Positions 53,283 through 63,913 of a stretch of 64,000 nt of DNA are shown here, piece after piece. The stretch covers positions 62,001 through 126,000 of the forward strand of contig JAUXWC010000281.1 in the NCBI GenBank assembly GCA_030685025.1, written 5' to 3'. This DNA comes from Rhodoferax sp. Its GTDB lineage: Bacteria; Pseudomonadota; Gammaproteobacteria; Burkholderiales; Burkholderiaceae_C. The position numbers and the translations under genes were made by a program. The notes below the pieces were generated by a model. The model was not told where the DNA came from. It did not search any database and saw only the letters and a list, made by a program, of their open reading frames with translations. Every line of letters begins with the position of its first letter. The first letter of the stretch is position 1.

Positions 53283-53954
53283 ATGAAAATCCAGACCAAG
53301 AGCAGCAAAGTCAATCGGGCGTGGATCAATGATCACGTCAACGATCCCTACGTCAAGCAAGCGAAACGTGACGGCTACCGGGCACGGGCGGCCTACAAGC
53401 TACAGGAGATCGACGAGACGCTGGGCTTGATCCGCCCAGGGTATCTGGTGGTGGACTTGGGCTCGGCGCCGGGCGCATGGAGCCAGTACCTGCGCCGGCG
53501 CTTGCTACCCAGGGCTGCCGGCCACGACGCCGCGCACACGGCGGTGCCAGCCAGCATCTTTGCCCTGGACTTGCTACCCATGGAGCCGGTCGAAGGCGTG
53601 ACCTTTTTGCAGGGCGACTTTCGCGAACCAGAGGTGTTGCAGCGACTGGCCGAGGCGATGCAGGGCCGACTGGCCGATGTGGTGGTGTCGGACATGGCGC
53701 CCAATCTGTCGGGCATCGCGTCCGCGGACGCCGCACGGGTGGAGCATCTGGTTGAGCTGGCGATTGACTTCGCCCAACATCACATGAAGCCCCAAGGCGC
53801 GCTGGTGGCCAAGGTCTTTCACGGTGCCGGCTATGACCAACTGGTGAAGCTGTTCAAACAGGCGTTCAAAGTGGTCAAACCGATCAAACCGAAGGCCTCG
53901 CGCGACAAGTCGTCTGAGACGTTTTTGATCGGCATGGGATTGCAACCGCGCTGA
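53283..53954 (+). CDS. rlmE: 23S rRNA 2'-O-ribose U2552 methyltransferase
   Basis: RrmJ/FtsJ, 223 residues. SAM motif [13 protein letters not shown], catalytic tetrad K (near YKLQEID region), D in [12 protein letters not shown] in [10 protein letters not shown] and E in SSETFLIG. It has a 12-residue insertion ([12 protein letters not shown]) compared with E. coli. Start ATG 53283. Upstream of ftsH as in most proteobacteria. Confidence 0.95.
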   Translation: MKIQTKSSKVNRAWINDHVNDPYVKQAKRDGYRARAAYKLQEIDETLGLIRPGYLVVDLGSAPGAWSQYLRRRLLPRAAGHDAAHTAVPASIFALDLLPMEPVEGVTFLQGDFREPEVLQRLAEAMQGRLADVVVSDMAPNLSGIASADAARVEHLVELAIDFAQHHMKPQGALVAKVFHGAGYDQLVKLFKQAFKVVKPIKPKASRDKSSETFLIGMGLQPR

Positions 53955-54048
53955 CGACACCTGGCGCCGGGCAGGAAAGCGCGACAAAGCGGCCGCTTTT
54001 CCATGCGCCTTGTCGGGATGAAAAACCAACTTACCGCCGCCGCGAGGC

Positions 54049-54076
54049 TTGAAACGCCTAAAATAGGCACCAATTG
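54049..54076 (+). promoter_or_regulatory. ftsH: Possible sigma-32-type promoter of ftsH
   Basis: CTTGAAA at 54049-54055 matches the heat-shock -35 consensus. A CACCAATT at 54068-54075, 12 bases on, is a weak match to the CCCCAT-type -10. ftsH is heat-shock induced in E. coli. The match is partial. Confidence 0.3.
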
Positions 54077-54123
54077 CTAGTTGTCCTTTCATATCCCTTT
54101 TTGCGCCCGCATTGGAGCCTCGT

Positions 54124-56043
54124 TTGAATAATCAGTGGTTTTCAAAAATTGCCGTCTGGCTGGTGATCGCCCTCGTGCTGTTCACGGTCTTCAAGCAATT
54201 CGACACGCGTGGCGTGGCGGGTGCGGGCAGCTTGGGGTATTCCGACTTCCTGGAAGAAGTGCGCGGCAAGCGAATCAAGAGCGCCATTATTCAGGAAGGC
54301 CAAGGCGGTACCGAAATCGTGGCGGTCACCACCGACGACCGCAAGGTGCGCACCACTGCGACCTATCTGGACCGTGGTTTGGTCGGCGATCTGATCGCCA
54401 ATGGCGTCAAGTTTGACGTCAAACCGCGCGAAGAGGGTTCCTTGCTGATGACGCTGCTGGTCAGTTGGGGTCCGATGTTGCTGTTGATCGGGGTTTGGGT
54501 CTACTTCATGCGCCAAATGCAGGGCGGTGGTAAGGGCGGCGCCTTCAGCTTCGGCAAGAGCAAGGCGCGCATGATGGATGAAAACACCAATCAGGTCACC
54601 TTTGCCGACGTCGCCGGTTGCGACGAAGCCAAGGAAGAGGTCAAGGAGGTCGTGGACTTCCTGAAAGACCCGCAAAAATTCCAGAAACTGGGTGGCCGTA
54701 TTCCACGTGGCCTGCTGCTGGTCGGCCCACCCGGTACCGGCAAGACCTTGCTGGCCAAGGGCATTGCGGGCGAGGCCAAAGTGCCTTTCTTCAGCATTTC
54801 CGGCTCCGATTTTGTTGAAATGTTTGTCGGCGTGGGCGCCGCGCGCGTGCGCGACATGTTCGACAACGCCAAGAAGAATGCACCTTGCATCATTTTCATT
54901 GATGAAATCGACGCCGTGGGTCGTCAACGCGGCGCCGGTCTGGGTGGCGGCAATGATGAGCGTGAGCAGACGCTCAATCAGATGTTGGTCGAAATGGACG
55001 GCTTTGAGACCAATGTTGGCGTGATTGTGGTGGCCGCCACCAATCGCCCCGATATTCTGGACGCCGCGTTGTTGCGCCCTGGGCGGTTTGACCGTCAGGT
55101 GTACGTCACGCTGCCGGACATCCGGGGTCGCGAGCAGATTCTCAATGTCCACATGCGCAAAGTCCCCTTGGGTCAGGACGTCAATGCCTCCGTGATTGCC
55201 CGGGGCACGCCCGGCATGTCGGGCGCCGACTTGGCCAATCTGTGTAACGAAGCGGCGCTGATGGCGGCCCGGCGCAGTGCCCGCACGGTGGAGATGCAGG
55301 ATTTCGAGAAGGCCAAGGACAAGATTCTGATGGGCCCTGAGCGCAAGAGCATGGTCATGCCCGAGGAAGAGCGCCGCAACACCGCCTACCACGAGTCCGG
55401 TCACGCCCTGATTGGCAAGCTGCTGCCCAAGTGCGACCCGGTTCACAAAGTCACCATCATTCCGCGTGGCCGGGCGCTGGGCGTCACCATGAGCCTTCCC
55501 GCCCAGGACCGCTACAGCTATGACAGTGAATACATGCTCAGCCAAATCAGCATGCTCTTTGGCGGACGCATTTCCGAAGAGGTGTTCATGAAACAAATGA
55601 CCACCGGGGCCTCCAATGACTTCGAACGCGCCACCCACCTGGCGCGCGATATGGTGACGCGTTACGGTATGACCGATGCGCTGGGACCCATGGTTTACGC
55701 CGAGAACGAGGGCGAAGTGTTCCTGGGTCGTTCGGTTACTAAAACCACCAACATGAGCGAGCAGACCATGCAGAAGGTGGATGCCGAGGTGCGCCGCATC
55801 ATCGACCAGCAGTACACGTTGGCGCGCCAGTTGATTGAGGACAACCAGGACAAGATCCACGCCATGGCCAAGGCGCTGCTGGAATGGGAAACCATTGACA
55901 GTGACCAGCTTGACGACATCATGGCTGGCAAAGAGCCACGGGCACCCAAGGACTGGACGCCTCGTGCCAGTGCATCCGGCGGCGACAGCGGCAGCGGTGG
56001 CGCACCCGCCGTGAAGCCGGAAGCGGCACCGACGGCGGCATAA
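54124..56043 (+). CDS. ftsH: ATP-dependent zinc metalloprotease FtsH
   Basis: Membrane-anchored AAA protease of 639 residues. Two transmembrane helices (about 7-25 and 105-123) flank a periplasmic domain. Walker A is GPPGTGKT (about 203-210), Walker [10 protein letters not shown], and the protease motif HESGH is near 425. The C terminus has an Ala/Gly/Pro-rich tail (PTAA). Start TTG 54124 after GGAG; the codon before it, TTG 54112, would place the SD inside the gene. Degrades LpxC and sigma-32 in E. coli. Starts ftsH-folP-glmM. Confidence 0.97.
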   Translation: MNNQWFSKIAVWLVIALVLFTVFKQFDTRGVAGAGSLGYSDFLEEVRGKRIKSAIIQEGQGGTEIVAVTTDDRKVRTTATYLDRGLVGDLIANGVKFDVKPREEGSLLMTLLVSWGPMLLLIGVWVYFMRQMQGGGKGGAFSFGKSKARMMDENTNQVTFADVAGCDEAKEEVKEVVDFLKDPQKFQKLGGRIPRGLLLVGPPGTGKTLLAKGIAGEAKVPFFSISGSDFVEMFVGVGAARVRDMFDNAKKNAPCIIFIDEIDAVGRQRGAGLGGGNDEREQTLNQMLVEMDGFETNVGVIVVAATNRPDILDAALLRPGRFDRQVYVTLPDIRGREQILNVHMRKVPLGQDVNASVIARGTPGMSGADLANLCNEAALMAARRSARTVEMQDFEKAKDKILMGPERKSMVMPEEERRNTAYHESGHALIGKLLPKCDPVHKVTIIPRGRALGVTMSLPAQDRYSYDSEYMLSQISMLFGGRISEEVFMKQMTTGASNDFERATHLARDMVTRYGMTDALGPMVYAENEGEVFLGRSVTKTTNMSEQTMQKVDAEVRRIIDQQYTLARQLIEDNQDKIHAMAKALLEWETIDSDQLDDIMAGKEPRAPKDWTPRASASGGDSGSGGAPAVKPEAAPTAA

Positions 56044-56162
56044 ACCGCAGCGTCAACGGCGGCGAATCCTTCCATACAAAGCGGGGCATCTTGCCCCGTT
56101 TTCCTTGGTATCGGCCAAAGCCGCCGGTCGTGCGGTGACAATGGCGTTCTTCAATTGGGGTA

Positions 56163-57029
56163 ATGGTGGCCTGGCAAACGAGCCGATTCCTGATCGATCT
56201 GTCCACACCCAAAGTGATGGGCATCGTCAATATCACGCCCGACTCCTTCTCGGACGGCGGACAGCATCAAACGGTGAGCGCCGCGTTGCGCCATTGCGAG
56301 CGTTTGATCCGGGAAGGCGCCGACATACTCGACCTGGGTGGCGAGTCGTCTCGACCTGGTTCTTCGCCCGTGCCCTTGGAAGAGGAACTGGCCCGCATGC
56401 TGCCAGTGGTGCGCGAGGCCGTCAAACTGGGTGTGCCCGTCTCGGTCGACACCTACAAGCCCCAAGTGATGCGGGTCGTGCTGGACTTGGGTGCCGACAT
56501 CATCAATGACATCTGGGCCCTGCGCCAGGCTGGCGCGGCTGATCCGCTCGACGCATTCCAGGTTGTCGCCAGCCACCCGAGCTGTGGTGTCTGTCTGATG
56601 CACATGCATGGCGAGCCACGCACCATGCAGTTGTCGCCGATGGAGGGCGATGTGCTGGTGCAGGTGCGGCAGTTTCTGGAGCATCGTGCGCGCCAACTGA
56701 GGCAAGCCGGTGTGGCTGCGAACCGGATCGTGATCGATCCCGGCATTGGCTTTGGCAAGACCGTAGCGCAGAACTTTGCCTTGCTATCACGCCAGCGGGA
56801 ACTGCTGGTGTCTGGTTGTCCTCTGCTGGTGGGTTGGTCGCGCAAGTCGTCATTGGCGGCGGTGTGCGGCCAGTCGTTGGGGTGCGTGGCCGCGCTGGAT
56901 GCCAAAGACCGCATGGTGGCCAGTGTGACGGCGGCGCTGCTGGCGGTGGAGCGTGGCGCCAGCATTGTGCGGGTGCACGACGTCAGCGAGACCGTGCAGG
57001 CCTTGCGCGTTCTGGGCGCTATAAGATAA
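56163..57029 (+). CDS. folP: Dihydropteroate synthase
   Basis: Condenses hydroxymethyl-dihydropterin pyrophosphate with p-aminobenzoate for folate, 288 residues. [16 protein letters not shown] opens the barrel; [10 protein letters not shown] and DPGIGFGKT motifs are present. Start ATG 56163. Follows ftsH by 119 bases. Confidence 0.96.
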   Translation: MVAWQTSRFLIDLSTPKVMGIVNITPDSFSDGGQHQTVSAALRHCERLIREGADILDLGGESSRPGSSPVPLEEELARMLPVVREAVKLGVPVSVDTYKPQVMRVVLDLGADIINDIWALRQAGAADPLDAFQVVASHPSCGVCLMHMHGEPRTMQLSPMEGDVLVQVRQFLEHRARQLRQAGVAANRIVIDPGIGFGKTVAQNFALLSRQRELLVSGCPLLVGWSRKSSLAAVCGQSLGCVAALDAKDRMVASVTAALLAVERGASIVRVHDVSETVQALRVLGAIR

Positions 57030-57082
57030 CGCGCGGCGCAAGCTACGGTTTAACGGTTCAACGAAGGACAAAGGGACGGATG

Positions 57083-58414
57083 ATGAGCAGAAAGTATTTT
57101 GGCACCGACGGTATACGCGGGACCGTGGGCATCGATCCGATCACACCAGACTTCGTACTGAGACTGGCCCATGCGGTCGGTCGCGTGCTCAAGAAGACCG
57201 AGGCGCGCCCCACTGTGCTGATTGGCAAGGACACCCGGATTTCGGGCTACATGCTGGAGAGCGCCTTGGAGAGTGGCTTCAATTCCGCCGGCGTCGATGT
57301 GGTGCTGTTGGGTCCGCTGCCGACCCCCGGTGTAGCCTACCTGACGCGCGCGCAACGTGCTTCGTTGGGCGTGGTGATCAGCGCCAGCCACAACGACTAC
57401 CCCGACAACGGTATCAAGTTCTTTAGTGCCCAGGGCAGCAAACTGTCGGACGCGTGGGAGATCGATGTCGAGGCCGAGTTGCAGCGTCCCCCGGTCTGGG
57501 CTGATTCGGCCAATCTGGGCAAAGCTCGCCGCATGGACGATGCGGCCGGCCGCTACATCGAGTTCTGCAAGAGCACGTTTTCCAACGATCTGACGCTCAA
57601 GGGCGTCCGGATCGTGGTGGATGCTGCGCATGGCGCCGCTTATCAGGTGGCGCCCAAAGTGTTTCACGAACTCGGCGCCGAGGTGGTGTCCATCGGCTGC
57701 GCGCCGGACGGTTTGAACATCAACCACGAGGTGGGAGCTACGCATCCCGAGGCGCTGGTCGCCGCGGTCAAGGCCCATCGCGCGGATTTTGGCGTGGCGC
57801 TCGATGGCGACGCCGACCGCCTGCAGTTCGTCGATGCGCAGGGGCGCTTGTACAACGGCGACGAACTGTTGTACCTGATGGCCGACGACCGTTTGGGACG
57901 CGACGAGCACGTGCCCGGTGTGGTGGGCACGCTCATGACCAATATGGCGGTGGAGGTCGCGCTGAAGGCCCGTGGTGTGCAGTTTGTACGTGCCAAGGTG
58001 GGGGATCGCTACGTGCTGGAAGAGCTTGAAAGACACAAGTGGCTGCTCGGCGGTGAGGGTTCTGGCCATTTGTTGGCGCTTGACAAGCACACCACCGGGG
58101 ACGGCTTGATATCGGCACTGCAGGTGCTGCAAGCGGTCCAGCGCAGCGGCAAGACGCTCGCGCAATTGCTGGCGGAGATCACGCTGTTTCCGCAGACTTT
58201 GATCAACGTCCGCTTGCGTGCCGGTCAGGATTGGAAGACCAATACCCGCCTCGCTGAAGAGACGCGCGCCGTCGAAACTGAGTTGGGTGGCGCCGGGCGT
58301 GTTCTGATCCGCCCAAGCGGCACTGAGCCGCTATTGCGCGTGATGGTGGAGGCACGTGACGCTGCTCAGGCTCAGGCCTGCGCGCAGCGCCTTGCCGACA
58401 CCTTGGCGGTATGA
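57083..58414 (+). CDS. glmM: Phosphoglucosamine mutase
   Basis: Converts GlcN-6-P to GlcN-1-P for peptidoglycan and LPS, 443 residues. Phosphoserine S102 in [14 protein letters not shown], metal loop [12 protein letters not shown], and the sugar loop GGEGSGH. Either ATG 57080 or 57083 could be used; 57083 gives the usual [10 protein letters not shown] start. The usual partner of folP. Confidence 0.97.
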   Translation: MSRKYFGTDGIRGTVGIDPITPDFVLRLAHAVGRVLKKTEARPTVLIGKDTRISGYMLESALESGFNSAGVDVVLLGPLPTPGVAYLTRAQRASLGVVISASHNDYPDNGIKFFSAQGSKLSDAWEIDVEAELQRPPVWADSANLGKARRMDDAAGRYIEFCKSTFSNDLTLKGVRIVVDAAHGAAYQVAPKVFHELGAEVVSIGCAPDGLNINHEVGATHPEALVAAVKAHRADFGVALDGDADRLQFVDAQGRLYNGDELLYLMADDRLGRDEHVPGVVGTLMTNMAVEVALKARGVQFVRAKVGDRYVLEELERHKWLLGGEGSGHLLALDKHTTGDGLISALQVLQAVQRSGKTLAQLLAEITLFPQTLINVRLRAGQDWKTNTRLAEETRAVETELGGAGRVLIRPSGTEPLLRVMVEARDAAQAQACAQRLADTLAV

Positions 58415-58475
58415 GCGCCGCGCCGGGCCGCCCCAAGCAAGCTCGCACCGCAGTGCGCAGCACGAAGGTACACCA
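58413..58475 (+). repeat. Interspersed repeat family 2, copy leading into a GTG start
   Basis: Core CGCGCCGGGCCGCCCCAAGC followed by ACCGCAGTGCGCAGCACGAAGG and the GTG of the next gene. Matches the minus-strand segment 23156-23216 over about 60 bases. Confidence 0.65.
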
Positions 58476-58976
58476 GTGAGCGCGCTCGCGATTCGGGTCT
58501 GCCAGGCGGACTACGGCCGAGCTGATCACGCTCAGGCTGTGCTTGGCTTGCTGGACGCCTATGCGCGTGACCCGATGGGCGGCGCAGAGGCCTTGAGTGA
58601 TTTTGCCAAGGCCAATCTGGTCGCGGCGCTGGCGGCACGGCCACAGGCCTATTCGGTGCTGGCATTCGGCGGTGCACAGGGGGACACACCGGTGGGGCTG
58701 GTCAACTGCATCGAGGGGTTCTCGACCTTTGCCTGCCGTCCGCTGGTCAATGTCCACGATGTGGTGGTGCTGGACAGTTACCGGGGCCAGCGCGTGGCCG
58801 AGAGCATGCTGGCGCTGGCCGAGCAGATTGCCCGCCAACGTGGCGCCTGCAAGCTGACACTGGAGGTTCTGCAGGGCAATACCGCAGCGGTGCGCTTATA
58901 CCAGCGTGTGGGCTTTGCCAACTACCAGCTTGACCCCGCCATGGGGCATGCGCAGTTCTGGCAGAAGTGGCTGTAA
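58476..58976 (+). CDS. GNAT family N-acetyltransferase
   Basis: 166-residue acetyltransferase. The acetyl-CoA loop R-G-Q-R-V-A (SYRGQRVAESMLALAEQ, about 109-125) and the final beta strand TLEVLQGNTAAVRLYQRVGF are the family signatures. Substrate unknown. Start is GTG 58476, whose leader is an interspersed repeat with an AAGG motif. Convergent with tolA, 16 bases apart. Confidence 0.85.
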   Translation: MSALAIRVCQADYGRADHAQAVLGLLDAYARDPMGGAEALSDFAKANLVAALAARPQAYSVLAFGGAQGDTPVGLVNCIEGFSTFACRPLVNVHDVVVLDSYRGQRVAESMLALAEQIARQRGACKLTLEVLQGNTAAVRLYQRVGFANYQLDPAMGHAQFWQKWL

Positions 58977-58992
58977 ACGGGGAGCCTTGGCG

Positions 58993-59868
58993 CTACAGCT
59001 TCTTGGGCGTGAAGCCCATCTCGATCACCGGTGGGACGCGGCCATCGGTATCGCGCGGAATGGATTCGGTTTTTTCGATCGCCCGCAGCACTGCGTCGTC
59101 CCAGCCTTTGTTACCGCTGGGTGTCTTGAGTCGAGGTTTACCCACAATCGTGCCATCGGGCGCGGCGTTGAACAGGACCACTGCGCGCGGGTTGTCGGCG
59201 ATCTCGTCACTAAATACGATGTTTGGTCGAATCCGGGCTTCGAGCTTGGCGCCGTAGCTGGCGGACGGGCCCGATGATTGCGCTGCGGAGCCTGTGGCGC
59301 CGGCGCTACCGGAGGCATTGGCCAGGCCGGTCAGTCGTTTGAGGTTTTCCTGCCGTTGGGCTTCCAGCCGTTTGGCCTTCTCCTGGGCGGCTGCGGTTTC
59401 CTTGCGTTTGGCCTCCTGCTCGGCCTGCCGCTTGTCGTCGGCGAGTTTCTTGTCCTTGTCGCGTTTTTCTTGCTCGCGCTTCTTCTCCAGGTTCAGTTGG
59501 GCCTGTTTCTGCTGCTGGATCTCCTGGAGCTTGCGGGCACGCTCCTTGTCGTCCTGTCGGCGCAGTTTGTCGCGCTCGACGGCGATCTCGGCGTCCGTCA
59601 CGCGCGATTGCGGGGGTGGTTCCACGACGCGAACCGGTGGCGCGGGGGGCAGCGGTGGCGGCTCAATCAGCTTCGGCGCGGCTTCAACCGGCACGGCGGA
59701 CCATAGCTCGGCCTGCGCGCTGACCAGTTCGGCCTCATGTTTCCAGCTCAAACCGGCGGTCAGGGCCACCATCAGCAGCGCGTGCGCGGTGATTGCCAAC
59801 AGCAGCGCGCGCGCCAGGCCCGGCGTAGGCGGGGGTGCAAATTCGAGTCGATCCGCGGCGGCGTGCAT
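58993..59868 (-). CDS. tolA: Cell envelope integrity protein TolA
   Basis: 291 residues: cytoplasmic start, one transmembrane helix (about 20-38, ALLLAITAHALLMVALTAGL), a long Lys/Gln/Glu/Ala-rich helical domain (about 95-190, e.g. KLADDKRQAEQEAKRK) and a C-terminal domain with PDGTIVGKPRLKTPSG. Spans the periplasm and links TolQR to TolB/Pal in known systems. No tolB or pal follows here. Confidence 0.88.
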   Translation of the reverse strand: MHAAADRLEFAPPPTPGLARALLLAITAHALLMVALTAGLSWKHEAELVSAQAELWSAVPVEAAPKLIEPPPLPPAPPVRVVEPPPQSRVTDAEIAVERDKLRRQDDKERARKLQEIQQQKQAQLNLEKKREQEKRDKDKKLADDKRQAEQEAKRKETAAAQEKAKRLEAQRQENLKRLTGLANASGSAGATGSAAQSSGPSASYGAKLEARIRPNIVFSDEIADNPRAVVLFNAAPDGTIVGKPRLKTPSGNKGWDDAVLRAIEKTESIPRDTDGRVPPVIEMGFTPKKL

Positions 59869-59875
59869 GCTGCGA

Positions 59876-60295
59876 TCACGGCTCCAGTTGCACCGACAAG
59901 CCGACCCGTTGCACCTGGGCCCGCTGCAGCGTATCCATCACCTTGACGACCGACTCGTACTTGATGTTGCGGTCGGCGCTGATCACCACGGCCGAGTTGG
60001 CGACGCCACGCTGGGCCTCGGTCACGGTCTTGGACAGGTCCTTTAGCGTCACTGCGATGGTCTTGCCGGCAAGCCGGAGTTCCATGGACTCGTCCTTGCC
60101 GAGTACCACTTGAATCACCTGGTCAGGCTGCTTCTTGCCCTTGCCGACGCTGGGCAGGTCGATCATGCTGGGCGTGATCAGCGGCGCCGTGACCATGAAG
60201 ATGATCAGCAACACCAGCATCACATCAATGAAGGGCACCATGTTGATCTCGCTGATGGTGCGCCGCCCGCGTCCGCGGCTGATCAGTGCTGGCAT
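59876..60295 (-). CDS. tolR: Tol-Pal system protein TolR (ExbD family)
   Basis: 139 residues: cytoplasmic RGRRTISEINMVPFIDVMLVLLIIFMV, containing the N-M-V-P-x-I-D motif with the proton-path aspartate in the single membrane helix, then a periplasmic domain. Partner of TolQ. 7 bases before tolA; ExbD is the alternative but the tolA neighbour favours TolR. Confidence 0.9.
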   Translation of the reverse strand: MPALISRGRGRRTISEINMVPFIDVMLVLLIIFMVTAPLITPSMIDLPSVGKGKKQPDQVIQVVLGKDESMELRLAGKTIAVTLKDLSKTVTEAQRGVANSAVVISADRNIKYESVVKVMDTLQRAQVQRVGLSVQLEP

Positions 60296-60299
60296 GGTG

Positions 60300-60376
60300 C
60301 CTCCTGCCGAGCCGCCTCAAAGGAGGCCTGGCCGCCCTCGGGGGGCAGCGAACGAAGGTGAGCGTGGGCGCCCATA
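60300..60376. repeat. Interspersed repeat family 2 (tolQ-tolR spacer)
   Basis: Contains GCCGAGCCGCCTCAAAGG, CCCTCGGGGGGCAGCGAACG and AGCGTGGGCGCCC, parallel to the minus-strand copy at 24095-24177. It fills the 89-base spacer between tolR and tolQ. Confidence 0.6.
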
Positions 60377-60384
60377 TTGTTTCC

Positions 60385-61077
60385 TCAATGCCCCGACGCC
60401 GAGGTCGTCCCGACGTTGCGTTGCAGGATGTTGGAGAACTCCTCGATGAAAGTCTCCAGCCGGATGGCGATCCGGTCAATGTCCCGGGCGAATCGGTTGT
60501 AGGCCACCACCGCCGGGATGGCCGCGAACAAACCAATGGCGGTGGCCACCAAGGCCTCGGCGATGCCGGGTGCCACGGTCGCCAGGGTCACCTGCTGCAG
60601 CGCGCCCAGGCCCATAAAGGCGTGCATGATGCCCCAGACCGTGCCAAACAGGCCCAGATAAGGCGACACCGAGCCGACCGAGGCCAGGAAGGACAGGTGG
60701 GTCTCCACCACGTCCATTTCCCGCTGAAAACTGGCCCGCATGGCGCGCCGGGCGCCGTCCATCAAGGTGCCGCTATCGACGATGCGGCGCTCGCGCAGCT
60801 TCTGGAACTCACGCATGCCGCTGGCAAAAATGCGCTCCATCGGGCCGCTGCCCTTGGCGTTCTTGGCGGCTGCCGCGTACAGGTCATTCATGCTGGTGCC
60901 CGACCAGAACTCGCGCTCAAACTTGTCGTTGAGCGCTTTGACCCGCCCCAGCGCGAACAGCTTGCGAAAGATCGCGGCCCAACTGGACACCGACACCACC
61001 ACCAGCATCAGCATGACAACTTGAACGATCCAGCTTGCATGCAGCACCAATTGAATAATCGACAGGTTTTGGTTCAT
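60385..61077 (-). CDS. tolQ: Tol-Pal system protein TolQ (MotA/TolQ/ExbB proton channel family)
   Basis: 230 residues with three membrane helices: about 18-36, 135-155 and 175-195. The GLFGTVWGIMHAF and APGIAEALVATAIGLFAAIPAV segments match the proton-channel family. Forms the motor with TolR. Start ATG 61077. Preceded by ybgC, 10 bases upstream. Confidence 0.92.
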   Translation of the reverse strand: MNQNLSIIQLVLHASWIVQVVMLMLVVVSVSSWAAIFRKLFALGRVKALNDKFEREFWSGTSMNDLYAAAAKNAKGSGPMERIFASGMREFQKLRERRIVDSGTLMDGARRAMRASFQREMDVVETHLSFLASVGSVSPYLGLFGTVWGIMHAFMGLGALQQVTLATVAPGIAEALVATAIGLFAAIPAVVAYNRFARDIDRIAIRLETFIEEFSNILQRNVGTTSASGH

Positions 61078-61087
61078 CTCGGCAAGT

Positions 61088-61560
<473 letters not shown>

Positions 61561-61564
<4 letters not shown>

Positions 61565-62766
61565 GCCAGCAAGGCTCTGAGGCGAACCACCGATTCCTGC
61601 AACTGCGCCATGCTGTTGGCGGTGGAAAAGCGGACGAAATCGCGGGTTTGGGCGGTCCCAAAATCGCGCCCCGGCGTGACCGCCACGTGGGCCCGGTTCA
61701 TGACTTCGAAGGCAAAGTCCCAACTGCCCTGCACACCCAGCCGGGCACACGCCGCTGAACAGTCGGCCCAGGCGTAGAAGGCACCGTCTGGCATCACCGG
61801 TACGGTCAAGCCCAATTCATTGAGTGCCGGTATGAAGAAGTCGCGTCGCGCCCTGAACTCGGCGCGGCGCTGCTCATACAGCGCCAGACTGTCGGCCTCG
61901 AAGCAGGCCAGCGCAGCATGTTGCGAGATGGTGCTGGGGCAGATGAACAGGTTTTGCGCCAGGCGCTCCATCACCGGCACCAAGGCCTCGGGCACCACCA
62001 GCCACCCCAGACGCCAGCCGGTCATGTTGAAGTATTTGCTGAAGCTGTTGATGCTGATGATGTCGTCGCCCAGCGCCAGACATGATTGGCCATATTGGGC
62101 GTCGTAGCTGAGGCCAAGGTAGATCTCGTCAACGATGGAGATGCCTCCTTTGCCGCGCACGACCTCATGGATGCGGCGCAACTCGTCGGGCGCGATCGAG
62201 GTGCCGGTCGGGTTCGAGGGTGAGGCCAATAACACGCCGCGGGTGCGCGGCCCCCATGCTGCCGCTACCTTGGCGGCGCTGAGCTGGAAGCGCTCCTGCG
62301 CGGTGGTCGGCAGCAGCACGGCGGTGCCTTCAGCGGCGCTGACAAAGTGGCGGTTGCAGGGATAACTGGGGTCCGGCATCAGGATCTCGTCACCAGCTTC
62401 GATCAAGGCCAGGCAAGCCAGTTGCAGCGCGGCAGAGGCCCCCGCGGTCACCACAATGCGTTGCGCCGGCACTGTGATGCCAAAACGCGATGCGTACCAG
62501 CCGCTGATGCGCTCGCGCAGCGGCTCAAGCCCGATGGCCTGGGTGTACTGGGTGCGCCCGTCACGAATCGCCTTGGCTGCGGCCTCCTGCACCAGCGGTG
62601 GCGCGGTGAAGTCGGGCTCGCCGATGTTCAGGTAGATCATTGGCGAGGCGGTGTCGGCCACCTGCCTGGCCAGGTTTTGCGCTGCCTTGGCCACCTCCAT
62701 CACGTAGAAGGGCTCAATGCGCCGGGCTCGCTCGGAAATGCGCATGGCGGGACGATCAACGCTCAC
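61561..62766 (-). CDS. Class I/II pyridoxal-phosphate aminotransferase
   Basis: 401-residue fold-type I aminotransferase. The PLP lysine is in [16 protein letters not shown], the conserved D/Y in [14 protein letters not shown] and N in SPSNPTGT are present. Substrate specificity (aspartate, alanine, tyrosine or methionine-type) cannot be told. Start GTG 62766 overlaps the nusB stop by 4 bases; ATG 62745 is an alternative. No Shine-Dalgarno is visible for either. Placed between nusB and ybgC. Confidence 0.85.
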
Positions 62767-63302
62767 GTGCGGGCCGGTTTGCCTGAACGGTCGGCGGCGA
62801 CTTCCGCCGCGCGAAGCGTCGGCGCCAGGCCGTTGAGCACGGCGTTCACGTACTTGTGGCCATCGGTACCACCAAACTCCTTGGCCAGTTCAACGCATTC
62901 GTTGAGGACCACGCGCCACGGCACATCCAGACAGTGCTTGAGCTCGTATGCGCCAATCCACATCACGCCGCGTTCAATCGGGGATATCTCGGCCAGCTTG
63001 CGGTCCAGCAGCGGCACGATCAGGGCATCGAGCTCACCGGCCTGCTCCACGCAACCATGCAACAGGGCATCAAAATGCACCGAGTCGCACTTGCCGAAGC
63101 CGGCCAGGTCGCGTGTGAACGCATCCACATCGGTCACCGCATTGCCGCCGACCAGGCTTTGGTAGAGCGCCTGCAAGGCGAATTCCCGCGAGCGGCTGCG
63201 GCTGGACTTGCTGGCGGCCTTGCGCACGCCGGTGCTGGTCAGCCCGGTGCGGGACTGGCGCGGCGGGCGCTTGCCGTCGGGTTTGGGGCCTGCGGTGCTC
63301 AT
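62763..63302 (-). CDS. nusB: Transcription antitermination factor NusB
   Basis: 179 residues, all-helical RNA-binding protein acting with NusE at rRNA boxA. An N-terminal basic tail (residues 1-35, Lys/Arg/Ser-rich) precedes [15 protein letters not shown] and the C-terminal [33 protein letters not shown]. The start shares one base with the ribH stop (TGATG). ribH-nusB is a common pair. Confidence 0.94.
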   Translation of the reverse strand: MSTAGPKPDGKRPPRQSRTGLTSTGVRKAASKSSRSRSREFALQALYQSLVGGNAVTDVDAFTRDLAGFGKCDSVHFDALLHGCVEQAGELDALIVPLLDRKLAEISPIERGVMWIGAYELKHCLDVPWRVVLNECVELAKEFGGTDGHKYVNAVLNGLAPTLRAAEVAADRSGKPART

Positions 63303-63775
63303 CAGATCTCCTGTATCAGGTTGGCCATTTCCACGGCGACGCGGGCGGCATCGCGCCCCTTATCGGTCTTCCTGGCAATGGCTTGCTCCAGGGTCTCGGT
63401 GGTGAGGATCGCGTTGGCAATCGGTATCTGGTAGTCCAGCGCGACGCGGCTGACGCCGGCGCTCGACTCATTGGCCACCAGTTCAAAGTGGTAGGTCTCA
63501 CCCCGGATGATGCAACCCAGTGCCACCAGCGCGTCGTACTTGGCCTTTTCAGCCATGGCCATCAGCGCCACCGGAACTTCCAATGCCCCGGGCACCATGA
63601 CGTGGTCGATATTCTTGTCCTGCACGCCGAGCGCGATCAGTTCGGCGTGGCAGGCCTGCGCCAGCGCATTGGTGATGGGTTCGTTGAAGCGTGCCTGCAC
63701 GATGCCAATGGCCAGGCGTTTGCCGTTGAGTCGCGCGTCGCCTGGCTGCAGGGTGCCTTTGTCGGCGTTGAACAT
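63302..63775 (-). CDS. ribH: 6,7-dimethyl-8-ribityllumazine synthase
   Basis: Penultimate enzyme of riboflavin synthesis, 157 residues, capsid-forming. [26 protein letters not shown] and [11 protein letters not shown](LVAN)ES motifs present. Start ATG 63775 after AAGGAG. Downstream of the ribBA stop, separated by paired repeats. Confidence 0.96.
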   Translation of the reverse strand: MFNADKGTLQPGDARLNGKRLAIGIVQARFNEPITNALAQACHAELIALGVQDKNIDHVMVPGALEVPVALMAMAEKAKYDALVALGCIIRGETYHFELVANESSAGVSRVALDYQIPIANAILTTETLEQAIARKTDKGRDAARVAVEMANLIQEI

Positions 63776-63790
63776 GGAAGGCTCCTTTTT

Positions 63791-63909
63791 TCTAATCGGT
63801 TGGGGACAGAGCTGGTTCACTTCGTGTAACTGCGGTCTGTCCCGCAAGGTTTCTAATCAGTTGGGGACAGAGCTGGTTCACTTCGTGTAACTGCGGTCTG
63901 TCCCGCAAG
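63791..63909 (-). repeat. Paired palindromic repeat family 1, locus C
   Basis: Two copies 61 bases apart between ribBA and ribH. On the minus strand each begins CTTGCGGGACAGACCGCAG and ends AGCTCTGTCCCCAAC. The centre is TTACACGAAGTGAACC, a small palindrome differing from those at the other loci. The two copies are almost identical. Confidence 0.8.
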
Positions 63910-63913
63910 AATA

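Noticed and set aside
53987..54000. AAAGCGGCCGCTTT palindrome as a terminator after rlmE
   Set aside because: No loop and no adequate T-run; not enough to call.
54142..55860. 572-codon open frame on the minus strand opposite ftsH
   Set aside because: Shadow of ftsH; histidine/glutamine-rich nonsense translation.
63791..63909. CRISPR array
   Set aside because: Only two units, the repeats are long palindromes with no unique spacers, and the same sequence occurs at two other loci.
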